Assembly: GCF_964204865.1 (NCBI RefSeq)
Contig: NC_135258.1
Location: 11,523,001-11,587,000, forward strand
Length of the DNA: 64,000 nucleotides
Source of the DNA: Styela clava
Lineage: Eukaryota; Chordata; Ascidiacea; Stolidobranchia; Styelidae
Direction: 5' to 3'
Part shown: positions 53,521 through 64,000 of the stretch, piece by piece
Layout: each line of letters starts with the position of its first letter
Position numbering within the stretch: the first letter of the stretch is position 1
Program-made: the position numbers and the translations under genes
Notes under the pieces: generated by a model
What the model saw: only the letters and a program-made list of their open reading frames with translations
What the model was told of the DNA's origin: nothing
The model's database searches: none

Positions 53521-54695
53521 CAGGGGTTCCTTTCAAGTGTCCAGTGCGACCCCAGGTCAATATGTATTTTTTTTTTCACGAAACCATAGACTTTAGACTT
53601 TTCTCACTGGACTTCTGAATTTGGTCATGTGGTGGTTTTAAGTAAAATATGCTAAACATTTAAACTCTTTATTTTAATTAACAATTAAATTAACAATTGA
53701 GTGTTAAGCGTGTTCAAAAACGTCAGTAAGAAGCGCAAGGCGAGCAAAAAAGTGTGGATCATGAAAATAACGAGCGTTCTCGTGCCCCTTATCTTGCAAA
53801 AATATGGCAAGTTCACGACGAAGAAGGAAAACCCATTCCAAAGTTTTTCCTCTTGACAGCCACCTGACAGCAGTGTGCATTAATAATGTGTGATGATTTG
53901 AATTTTCAGTAATGCACAATTGTTTGAACAAGCGGGAATTTAGTTCTCTAGCTTTCACATAATTGACAGTGGATATGACTATCTGCATTACATCAGAGAA
54001 GTTCGGAGACAAGTTTTTTGAGGCCAAATTCTGACGTTGAATTATACAGTGGTTTATCTTAATGTGAGGATATTTACTAGAAAGAATTCCCAGAACTCCA
54101 ATATTCTTTCCCATCATTGATGCTCCCCCATCCAAACTATACATTCGATCACTTTATTCCAATCTAGGTTATTTTCAGTGAAGAACTATTCAATGCCACT
54201 AAAAATATCTTCGCCTCTTGTTGTGGTTTCAAGTGAAATGCAAGCAAGCAGTTCCTCAGTGACTGAGCTCTCTTTCAAAAATCTTCCAAAGATCAGAAGC
54301 TGTGCTTGTGCTGTTGTATCACTTTACTCATCCACTGCCAGGGCTGTTCATGGCGAATTTCTGAAATCCTCTAAAATCTGTTCATTTAGATCAGCTGCAA
54401 TAGTTTGAATGCGTCTTGTTATAGTATTATTACTAAGAGCAGAGTTATTAACACCTTCCTGTACCTTTTTAGCAAATAGTTTACCCTCAAATACTTCACA
54501 TAAGATGTTTAAAGCAGGCTTTATAATAGTCTCCCCCTCAGTGAAAGGTCGCTTATGCCGAGCAATAAGAAGGGCTGTCTTGTAAGAAAATATTTCGATC
54601 TTTTCTTTTTGTGATAGAACCCTGCATAAAACTGCCTGCGACTTGATTAAACTTTCATAACGATAATGGAAAACTAAAACTCTCTTGCGGGCCTC
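53521..54695 (-). mobile_element. Truncated hAT (Buster-like) insertion downstream of SDR gene 2
   Basis: The left end CAGGGGTTCC is preceded by ATCTAAGA (53513-53520), and the right junction is followed by TTCTAAGC (54696-54703). The paralogous unit B shows uninterrupted AACTAAGC near 62196, so the insertion is dated after the duplication. The right end lacks the expected inverted repeat, so the copy is truncated or internally rearranged. Confidence 0.75.
53704..54693 (-). pseudogene. hAT transposase pseudogene (Buster/ZBED5-like), both ends missing
   Basis: Reading on the minus strand from about 54690: a segment SYKTALLIARHKRPFTEGE, then LSNNTITRRIQTIAADLNEQ, then the catalytic-core text AVDESSDTTAQAQLLIFGRF and ISLETTTRGEDIFSGIE. 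A nonsense codon (TAG) follows, and a one-base frameshift falls near 54140. The frame then runs as GGASMMGKNIGV, CIIQRQNLASKNL, NYVKARELNSRLFKQLC and HTAVRWLSRGKTLEW to a stop at 53704. The N-terminal BED zinc finger and the C-terminal hAT dimerisation region are absent. It is non-functional. Confidence 0.85.
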
Positions 54696-57198
54696 TTCTA
54701 AGCTATCAGATTACCAGATAGATCACTCAAGGCGAAAATACTCCAGCTGTGGAAAATAATTTTGAGTGATTTTGAAAGTGACCAACGTGTATAAAACGGT
54801 AAAGTGGCAATACAATTAGCACGGAGCTTTCTTTAAAACATTTTAGTCCCAGTAGTTATATCAATGCTATGTATCTGAAAAGTTAACGAACATCGGAGAC
54901 GTAACAAATTACTGCATAAGCATGTGAGTAGGGAAGGTTAGGGCACATCGCATCTTTTGAGCCCTATAATCTGCTCATTCATTCGACATTGTGTGGCTAA
55001 TGAAGACTATATTACTAAGTTGACGAGTTGATATCAACGTCATTACTTATCGATTTTAATCGGTAAGTATGTTGATAGGTATTTGTCTGTCTGTCTGTTA
55101 GATGCACGCGATATCTCACGAAAGCGAGATTGAATCTGCTCCAGATCTTGCATGTGCATTCATCATGTGTCGTACCAGAAGCCTATTGATTTTGGATAAA
55201 TTATGCCTAATAATTAGCGAGTTATTAAATAATTAGTGATGGGACACAAGGTGTCACTATGGAGTGAGAGCGCTGCTTTGGGGATCCCCTAACTTTCGAT
55301 CGATAAGTCTTCGGTCTCTGACCGATTTTGTTTATATATTGATTGCCACATAAATTCTGTTTTGAACCAAAAAACACAAAACTTAGGCTTTTTTTTAAAA
55401 TAGGACATCTAAGAAACAATTCGTTTCAAAACCTTATAGTAAACTTGTCGACATTCAGGCATATGCAAGAAATAATGAACTTTACTTTTCTTATTGAACT
55501 AGAACGGCTGTTGCTTCTATTTTATCCTTTTTTTTTCGTTAGGCTTAATAGTTTTTCCTGTGAAACTTTAGTGTACTATAGATTCATTCAATTCACCTAT
55601 ATACAAAGTAAAATATCACTAATAATTCTCCACAATATGCAGAATTTTTTTGTGGAAATAAACATTCGTGGCTCCATAACATTGATTAAAATTGCAAATG
55701 CAAATGCTTTTTAAATCACTTCTATATTGTGGTCAAAAATTCAGCATCGCCACAGAAGTTTCTCGTTGTTCGCAATTTAGCATTTATATATCTCTATTTA
55801 AAAATAAACGTAGACAAATCTCAAAATTGTTACTATTGAAGATTCAGTTATAACTGTATAATGCGCACGGAAAAAAATTGTTTTCACACTTTTCCGTGCA
55901 TCGAGTATCGACCGATATTGATTCGCTACAAATTATAGAAAAAGCGATTTATTCAATTCATACTCGGGAATACTTCAGCAAATTATGTATGGAATTACTA
56001 GAAAATTCTATCGGCAATATCAATTTTAATGTGACCCCATGACTCAGCGTATAACTTTATTAGTCTGCATAATTTCGAAATTGTTATATGTTATTATAAT
56101 ATTCCAAAATTATGCATGTTTAAGCATGGCAGAATGATAAATCGGACGTGATTTATTTGTTTAATTTACCTTAAAATGTTGTTAAAATGATCCATCTTTC
56201 ATAAATTGTAAATATTGTTTCACTTTGTTTGCAAACACACTAGCTAAAAACTAAATCTGTTTAATATGTTAATTTGGTACCATGTAACGTAATTGAACTC
56301 TGTTTGACTCTTGATTTAAGGGCGGGTTGTAAACTTGTGAGGAAAGGCATTAAAATGAAAATGCTCATCCAACATTTGAATATTAGAAAATCCAAATGCC
56401 ATTTATAACCTACAATTTGATTTCGGTCGTGATGACAACTACCTATAAATCAAATCGCACTGATAATTTGGTATCCTTTCTTTATATATATAAGATCGCG
56501 TTTGATGCAAATTTTGGAATTCGTGAGAAATTTAATAAGAAAAATAATAAAATTAAAAAATGTTTGCCCAAAAAGATAAGCTGATTCTCACTTCTAATCA
56601 GTTGCAATAGCCACTTTAGGACTAATTAGTATCCCCTGTGAATGATCATGACCTGGTTAAATAATATTAATTTAAATGCTACTTGCAATACAACAGTTAA
56701 AATGTTAATTTTTTTCGGTTTCTAAACAGTAAGAAGGGAACAGAATCTGACACGAAAACCATATGTGAAAACAGGAAAACTTCGTTTTTCCCATTTCATT
56801 TTTAACAACGTCTTCCATAGGATGCAAGGTGTTTGTAACTAAAATTTTTCAAAACAATTTAAACATTCTCACAATCAAAAAGGGGGTTAGTTGAATTGAA
56901 ATTACGTTCATTTTACTCCACATATTTAGCTCAATGATACATAGCGCGTAAACGTTACTGTACCTAATCTTTGTTTGAAAGGTCACATGGGTTGTGCACT
57001 TGGAATATTCGTTTCATTCAAAAAGATCTCTACGAACTTTCGTTATAATAGCAAGCTACAATTTATAAATCAGCGTTGTAATTGTAAAAACGCAGTATAC
57101 AAGCGTATCAGTTCATAATGGGAAAGAAAACGTGATAATTTTGAAGAAAAGACAAAGGTTTAACCTTAACCGTTGATGCCCCTCGTGATACTTTATAA

Positions 57199-57956
57199 CA
57201 GGGGTAGCAACCTTTCAAAACAGATCGCGTTCGACTGATCCTACACAAGGTCCTACACAAAAATGAATGGGCACTGAATATCCAGATAACTGCACACATA
57301 CATACAAAAAATTCCACCGCAGACAATCAGTAAGCTTCGTGGACACATTATTATTAAAATCGACACAAAATTTTGATTTTGTATGTTCTATTTAAGTTGT
57401 TGATTTGGTTATTTAACTCTACCCGGAGTAAATGTTTTATTATTTATTTGAGATTTATTTAAATCATACAATTCAGATAAAAGGCGTGCCTAATTTTTAG
57501 TCGTAAATGTTGAAAATTTCTCAAGAAACCTTGCCATGTAATCATGTATTATCCAAACAGCAAAAAATGAATATCCTCAAACCATGAATGTTACATGACT
57601 GCTAAAACCTCCGAACGCGATTACTCGCTCGCTTGCTTAGAATTAGAACAATTTGGGCATATTGATGCCACTGCTACCATTGCGAATAAAATTTATCACA
57701 CTACTCTTGGAGTGAGACTTACTGCGGAAGTTATTGTAGGATGGTCATCGTTTGTCAGTCTAGACGGCACCTAATTTTTAAACCCTGGCAGCAGAAAAAC
57801 TTGCGTTCAGTAATATGCTCTATCGGGCTTGCCCATACTTAAATACTGTATGTGTATATTGTATTTTGCGCATGTAAAGTACTCTATTATTCCTGTTGTA
57901 AAAGACACAACTGGTTCGAGGCAATTTTGGAGGGTATTTTAATAAAATTCACGAAG
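57199..57956. mobile_element. hAT-derived element upstream of SDR gene 3
   Basis: It starts with CAGGGGTAGCAACCTTTC and is absent from the aligned position in unit A (about 47300). The interior (for example ACCCGGAGTAAATG and AAATCATACAATTCAGAT) matches 38269-38932 in inverted orientation, which defines a family. The right boundary is inferred from where unit A homology resumes (CTTGCTTATTG). Confidence 0.65.
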
Positions 57957-58284
57957 CTTGCTTATTGTTTTCAATTCGTAAAATAATTATTAAAAATTTA
58001 GCATATGACTCAGCATAATAACGAGATTGTGACGAAATCTCATTTTTTAAAGACTAACCTTCGCCACGTGTGGTGGCATAGTTGCTGAGATATTTTATGT
58101 ATTGAGTTATTGACTGAACTTTGTGAATCGACTCTTCATACTTGCCCAATATAAATAACGGGTTTGTTTGCTATCACCATCATAAAAGCCACAGTCCGAT
58201 AAATAGCTTGTCATTGAATAGATCGGGTTAATAGTTAAGTTTTGTTGTAATATTTTTAAATGTAGGGGTTTATGTGAAGATCGG

Positions 58285-61200
58285 ATGGCGTCAACCAAAA
58301 GTGCAAAAAACGGTAGAGTTACCAAAGACTTGGAAATAGCTGGGAAGACTGTTTTAATCACCGGCGCAAACACCGGAATAGGTTTAGAGACTGCAATTGA
58401 TCTTGCGCAACGAAACGCTAAAGTCATAATAGCCTGCAGAAATTTACAAAAAGCAGAATCGGCGAAACAAAAAGTAAGTCTGTACCTTTTCCTTTGGATT
58501 CAAAGTTTAATGAAAGGGCAATCTAATATAAGTTAGCACTACACAAACTTGATGAGCCTAAAATCATATCTTCTATTTATCTATTACATTACGTTTATTA
58601 CATTTTCGGTTTGCTTCAAATCTATTGGCCAGCTTGTAAAGCTGTCGAACATATCAGAAAACTAGATGTCAGATGAGGTTGAACTATACTATTTCATTGT
58701 CCTTATTTATATAAAGATGCCAAGTCAATGTTCCAAAGTCTAACAACAACCTAATATGTATCTTAATTTTATGAAGGTAGTTTTTTTTTGTAGATTATAG
58801 AATCATCGGGCTCAAACAATGTTGTTGTGAAACATCTGGATCTGGCATCATTCGAGTCAATCCGAAAATTAGCGGCCGATATAAATGCGACTGAAGAACG
58901 ACTTGATGTATTAATAAACAATCCAGGTACATAGTAGAATTATTTGAATCGAAACAAGAGAGCAATGCTGAAATGTACGCGAAGTTCCAATGAGCATTCG
59001 CAGTGCCGGTAGTCTATCCCAGTGTTCCCAACGTGTGGGTCGCGAGCCGCGACCCAAAGATGGTTCGCCTTCTTTATCTCCGCGTTCGTTATGCTTCAGT
59101 GAAGCCACACCACAATTAAAAATAACTCGATTACGGCATACATAAGCTTTGGATTACGGCAAACAATCACAGCGCTCCCACTAGTGCAACTTTGAGGTAC
59201 TGTTGAAATAAATTGTGCAAAAATGATTATTCTGTATTTGTAATTTAATTCTGCGACCATAAAAGAACAAAATATTGGAATAAAAATTGACTGTTTATAG
59301 CCGTATAGCGTGTTCGGCCATATTTGAGCAATTAAAATTTTGAATTAATTGATCCATTAGTTGCGGAAAGAAGTGATTTTCTCAACGAAAAGAGAAACAC
59401 TAACAACAACAGCAACAAGAATAACAACAACAGGAATTCAGCAAATCGATCTATAAGTGTAGTCATGATTAAGAATCTACGCTATATTAGTTGATTTGTT
59501 GCCTGAATTGCCTATGCCGAACAAATGGGTTCCATTTAATATCGGATCATCCAAACTCTTTAAAGTCGATTGAATTTTTTATAACAAGAACGGATTTACC
59601 CTTAAAAAAACATTCACCGAAGACAAAATACAACCTTGGAAATTTTTACAAAAAAATTCAACCTATGAGAACAGTATTAATTTAAATATAAATTTTAATT
59701 AAAATATTTTTAAGGTCTTGTTTTATCAACATACGAAGAAACTGCAGACGGATTTGAAATGCAATTTGGAGTCAATCATCTGGGGCATTTTCTCCTCACG
59801 AATTTGCTACTGGATTTGTTAAAAGTAAGTCAATGCTATGGTAAAGGTAAACCTGGATGTTACCATTGCGCTTTGCAACAAAAATCAGCATTATAAGATA
59901 ACTGGTGATGGAGAATAATAATTGTTATGATGCAGACAGCGAATTGATTGTGTTACAATTGGTAGGTAGAAGGATCGAGTCGAATTACCGTAAATTAATC
60001 CTCAAGATTACGAAATGTTGCGATAACACTAAAAACTTTAAAAGTTGTGTTCACATCGGAATAAATCTAAAAATTGCTTTTAAAAGTACCTAAAAGAAAT
60101 GAATTGCAAGATAATGAATGGAATGGAATCAAGTTTCTGTATATTCACACCTAAGAAAAAGGATCAAAATTCCAAGTCAAACATAACCCCCCAAAAAATT
60201 TTTGAATTTCTAGCGAAGTGCTCCAAGTAGAATTGTCAACGTTGCTTCCGCTGGCCATCAGGCTACTACTATCAATTGGAATGATCCAAACAGAAAAAAT
60301 AATTTCAATGGAATGGAAGCATATTGTCAAAGCAAATTAATGAATGTTTTATTCTCCAGGGAACTCAGCAAAAAACTTGATGGTGCGAAGTAATATAGTA
60401 TGTTATACATTATACGATGTTTATTCAATGTTACCTGTATGTAACAAATTCTGTTTGGAAAGACTAATATTTTTCTGTTGCAACAGGAATAAAAAAAAAA
60501 TTACATCATTGGAAAGAAAGTTAGTCTGTGACATGGAACCCGATAAGTAAACAGCTATACAATGCGCACCAGCGTTCGATACTTGTATACCAATGTATGT
60601 GCTGGCATATCATAATTAGCGTGCATTTTGAAGGATCGTTTGAAGTGGCTTCTAAAAGACGAAAGTATATTTATTTACGATTATGTTTGTACTTTCAGGT
60701 AGTGGAGTGACATCTAATAGTTTACATCCGGGTGCCGTGGAAACTGAAATCGGTCGGGATTTGGGATGTTGCAAAATGTCAGGATTCCTGGCATGCATGA
60801 CAATATGTTTTTTTACTTTCTGTCCCTGCGTAGTAGTTGATGCAGAGCAGGGAGCACAAACATCTGTTTACTGTGCAATCGCTCCGGAACTGGAAAATGT
60901 AACTGGAAAATATTTCAGGTGTGAAATAAACAAAACAAATGAGTATCATGATCAACATACATTTTGCTTCTCAATATAAATCATAACATCAAATGGCGTT
61001 ACAAGAGGAAATAAAAATTGAAAATAAATACAATCCCGTATCAGTTTGTAGATATTCAATTTTCCAAACGTTTTCAGTGTATGAAATAAATAAAAATAGG
61101 TGCAGAAGTATATATATATGGTTTTAGTTGTTTCTTGTGAATATTTTCATATTGAAAATTTTTCATAAGCGTCTTTTATGTAAATTAGTCTTGAAAGTAA

Positions 61201-61502
61201 TGTATAATATACTGATTCCAAAAAATGCTTAGATGTACACTTTGGGCTTCACTTATTCGGGTAGATTTAAATTTTTTCTAGCAACAAAATTAAATTAGCT
61301 TTTATCGAATTGAAGGTTAATGATGTAATTAATGCTGTTTTGGAAGTTAAATGCAAGTCTTCTACTAATTACTCAAATTACCCTTTAATATTTTACATTT
61401 ATCATAAGTGGCTGTAAAGTTGTCAGAGAATCAAGTCATGCTAGAAATGATGAAAGTGCAAGTAAGTTATGGGAGATGAGTGAAGAACTAACTGGACTAT
61501 GA
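58285..61502 (+). CDS. Retinol dehydrogenase 11/12/13-like SDR, cluster gene 3 (NNAG to NNPG)
   Basis: A 304-aa short-chain dehydrogenase. Exons: 58285-58473, 58794-58926, 59715-59824, 60214-60382, 60699-60918, 61409-61502, all phases consistent, TGA stop. TGANTGIG is at 26-33, Ser156 in VNVASAGH, and Tyr181-Lys185 in [18 protein letters not shown] is present. The conserved NNAG motif at 105-108 reads NNPG (codon CCA where genes 1 and 2 have GCA). This is an unusual change in the strand that supports the cofactor-binding sheet, so activity may be altered. The C-terminus is shorter than in gene 2, ending SEELTGL. Intron 1 lacks the hAT element found in gene 2. Confidence 0.92.
59021..59085. 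mobile_element. hAT terminus remnant in intron 2 of SDR gene 3
   Basis: Paralogous to 50636-50700; here the text keeps an extra GGTCGCGAGCCGCGACCC palindrome typical of hAT subterminal regions. Confidence 0.45.
59401..59436 (+). repeat. (AAC)n-type simple repeat in SDR gene 3 intron 2
   Basis: Repeated AACAACAACA units, with interruptions, follow an A-rich segment. Confidence 0.7.
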
Positions 61503-64000
61503 ATGAAAATTAAACCTGAAGCAAAACCAGAAAAGGAATGAATACATGAGCTTTAAAATTATTGGGTCGGATTCACAAACACTCAATTTTAATATTCAAT
61601 TTTGATTCATAAGTTTACTATGAAAATCACTTTTCTAATTAAATACGTCCGTTTTCAGATTGTGAATTTGGTATAGAGTGTGATTTCGTAAAAAAAAGCA
61701 ATGAACATGAACCTTCAGCGGGCTCAAACACAGTAGATTAGATTGTTTTTAATTTATATATATGTTGAATATTCCTTCTATTGAAAAAAGTATGCAATTT
61801 TATATAATTTGTATTTAAAAATATTTGCATTCGAATATGGTTTTTGTGTTTGATCTCGAGGTCTTCGCAATCTTAGTTTCACGCGAGCTCCAATACAGAA
61901 ATATTTCAACTGCTATCGCCATCGAAAAATGATTTATAAGATTCATTTGCTGCTTTGTTATAGATCCATACCATGTAATGAGGTGTAGTACATGGTGCCT
62001 GATTGAAGCGTGTCAGAATGTTAAAAATAGGCAAAAATAATTTTTACATGTATTATTTCTATTTCACAATTACCTCAATTGTTGGGAGGATTTGCTTTTT
62101 ATGACATAGTGATTTTATCCATGCTATTATAATTTATGTATCGGTTTTGGCAAAATAACCAGAGAAAGAAAACTATTGGATACTATATAACTAAGCTATC
62201 AGATCACCAGATAGATTACTCAAGGCGAAAGTACCCCAACAGTGGAAAATAGTTTGGGTGATTTTGAAAGTGACCCAACCATCCACGTGCACAAAATGGT
62301 TAATTGCTGTATGAGCAGTGATATGGAATACAAGACAAAGAAAACCTGTTATCTGGAATCAAATAGAACTGAGTTGAATGAATATCAAATGTATGCCCAT
62401 ATTTTAATTAGGGTCTTATGTTCGTCTTGATCAAGTTATGGGGAGTTTTCATAAATATCTTCGTAGAAGATTAAGATATTCAACCGCTTACAAACTGTCA
62501 GTATGCCATTCGTATTCATACCATTGAGGTGTATATAACCTCAATGATTTATACAGTGCCCGTAGTTTATTAAGAGTGGGAGTTGCCAGAAAAGGGTAAT
62601 TGATTGCTGAAGACGAACATATCAGTTGTACTGCTGAGGTAATGCAACTAGTCATTACAATTAGCACTGAGTTTTCTTTAATACTTTTTCGTTCCAGTAG
62701 TTATTTCATTACTAGGTATCTGTTAAAAACGAATATCGGAGCGAATTGGTATGTGTAGTATTCGGTCCAAAGCCAGTGTAATTTGCTGAAAATCTTTATG
62801 GTGGTTGCGCCATTTTATCAAAAATATATTTTAAATATTCCTAACCAACACACCTTCCTGACTAACTGTTTAAAGACAAGGGTAATTACACACATAAAAA
62901 AACAAAAAAATTGTGCTCGGACGTCATGCATTAGTACCGGTACGGTAGGCCTTAAGGGCACCGAGTTTGCTGATAAGATCGGACAAACAATATCGAGGCG
63001 ATCGAACAATACCGAATAAAATGTGTTCCCACTTAATTAAAGTAGAACGGCAAAATTTTTGGAGATCTATCAGATAGCCTTTTAGTAAAAATTAAAATTG
63101 ATTGGCCCATTAGTTGCGAAAAAAAGTGATTTTTCCCAAACAACGAGCGAGAGAGTTCACTTAAAACATCGGCGGACAACTAATATGGGGTTGGTCAAGC
63201 GTGGCGTGTTATAAAAATGTTAAGGGTGAAATGAGAGAGAAAAGAAAATTTTTATTTAAAATATCATGCCCCATACTTGGCCTATTTAATATACCTAGAA
63301 TGAGTTTCGGAATTAGGTTTAAACACAAGACTTTTATTCTTCTGCGACACGAGCACAGTAAACTTCAGTGCTATCCACTATAGGCTCTTGTACCCTCTGT
63401 GAGTTGGACATTAAAACGGATAAACACCGCAGAAGATTTGTATGTTTACGTGACTTCGACATATAAACTAATTCCGAGCGAAGTTCAAATATATTTTCTC
63501 ATAATTCTTCATTACGAAATAAATTTTGTAGTAATTAGTTAATAATTAACAGATTTCCAGAATTTTATTGTATTATCCGCAGGCATACAAATATTACATA
63601 TTTCAAATTCAAGTTGAGAAATATAGCGAAGTACTGTACTGTACTTATTCATATTAATTTGAAAAATGATGCTTTTTCATCAACGCTACATAGGCAGACT
63701 GTTCTCCCATTATACATTGTTTTATCATTGTAGACTCTACAATATATACAATGTAGAGGAAGTGTAAGCATGGATCGTTTTGCAATCGGAGCTAATTTTT
63801 TGTCTAAAACTGATGGGCAAAGGGATTGATTTTGATTTTTCGATATACGAAGATGGCTGAAGTAGCTATAGACCAGTATAGTGCTATTACTTTTTTTCTT
63901 TAAATATAGTCAAATGTGACGCGATATTACACCCAAAATTTAGCTGTTTCATTTATTTGTAGTCGTGGTGACAATTTGACATGACGCATGTAACCTTTAT
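61503..64000. other. Downstream flank of SDR gene 3 and unassigned right end
   Basis: Up to about 62745 this is the paralogue of 52913-54905 minus the hAT insertion. Beyond that point I see AT-rich DNA without a supported gene. A short ATG frame at 63853 (MAEVAIDQ) is too little to call. Confidence 0.5.

Larger units (their letters stand above)
45373..54905 (+). repeat. Tandem segmental duplicate, unit A (carries SDR gene 2)
   Basis: From about 45373 onward the upstream flank, the six-exon gene and about 2 kb of downstream flank realign with unit B (55348-62745). Shared landmarks include ACATAAATT at the start, CGGCTGTTGCTTCTATTTT (45534 and 55503), the promoter-proximal block before each ATG, and the downstream block GTTAGAATGTTAAAAATAGG. 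The boundaries are read by eye and are approximate. Unit A contains two hAT insertions absent from unit B. Confidence 0.8.
55348..62745 (+). repeat. Tandem segmental duplicate, unit B (carries SDR gene 3)
   Basis: Paralogous copy of 45373-54905. It lacks the hAT insertions of unit A in intron 1 and in the downstream flank, but has its own 0.76-kb hAT insertion at 57199. The right limit follows the shared text near CAATTAGCACTGAG / CAATTAGCACGGAG and the next ~90 bp. Confidence 0.8.

Noticed and set aside
63853-63900. Possible first exon of a following gene (MAEVAIDQ)
   Set aside because: Eight codons without a clear donor or recognisable protein; too little evidence.

Overview
The window is eukaryotic nuclear DNA. 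It is visibly AT-rich, has mostly short GT-AG introns, is gene-dense and carries many small DNA transposons. The gene set (SZT2, HSPE1, PSMD6, RWDD3, ARL1, SNRPG and a tandem cluster of RDH11/12/13-like short-chain dehydrogenases) points to an invertebrate deuterostome. Compact gene spacing and the repeat style make an ascidian tunicate my best guess, at moderate confidence. No prokaryotic operons, CRISPR arrays, rRNA genes or convincing functional tRNA genes were seen.

Layout. (1) 1-26260, plus strand: the C-terminal half of a very long gene, assigned to SZT2, a subunit of the lysosomal KICSTOR complex of the mTORC1 amino-acid-sensing pathway. I could chain 32 exons without a frame conflict, giving 1691 codons plus stop. 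Its introns hold SINEs, hAT miniature elements and a family of GGTRCTCC-ended MITEs. (2) 27538-35992: a compact block of housekeeping genes. HSPE1 (minus) and PSMD6 (plus) are head to head around a short shared promoter region that contains a perfect heat-shock element. PSMD6 converges on the intronless RWDD3 (minus). ARL1 (minus, intronless) and an SNRPG copy (plus, one-base frameshift in an A7 run) follow. (3) 36461-42374: gene-poor, transposon-rich spacer with nested hAT elements. (4) 42375-61502: three tandem six-exon SDR genes in the same orientation. Genes 2 and 3 lie in two recent tandem segmental duplicates, about 45373-54905 and 55348-62745. These have since been marked by independent hAT insertions, so each copy can act as the empty-site control for the other. 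(5) 61503-64000: downstream flank of the last duplicate and unassigned DNA.

Functional reading. The left half is core proteostasis, trafficking and nutrient-sensing machinery (KICSTOR, mitochondrial chaperonin, proteasome lid, a SUMO-related RWD protein, Golgi GTPase, Sm core). The right half is a lineage-specific retinoid/lipid carbonyl reductase expansion. Most noteworthy are the HSPE1-PSMD6 divergent promoter with its heat-shock element, a protein-supported GC-AG intron in PSMD6, the frameshifted SNRPG, the altered NNAG motif in the third SDR, and a set of nested or paralogue-dated transposon insertions.
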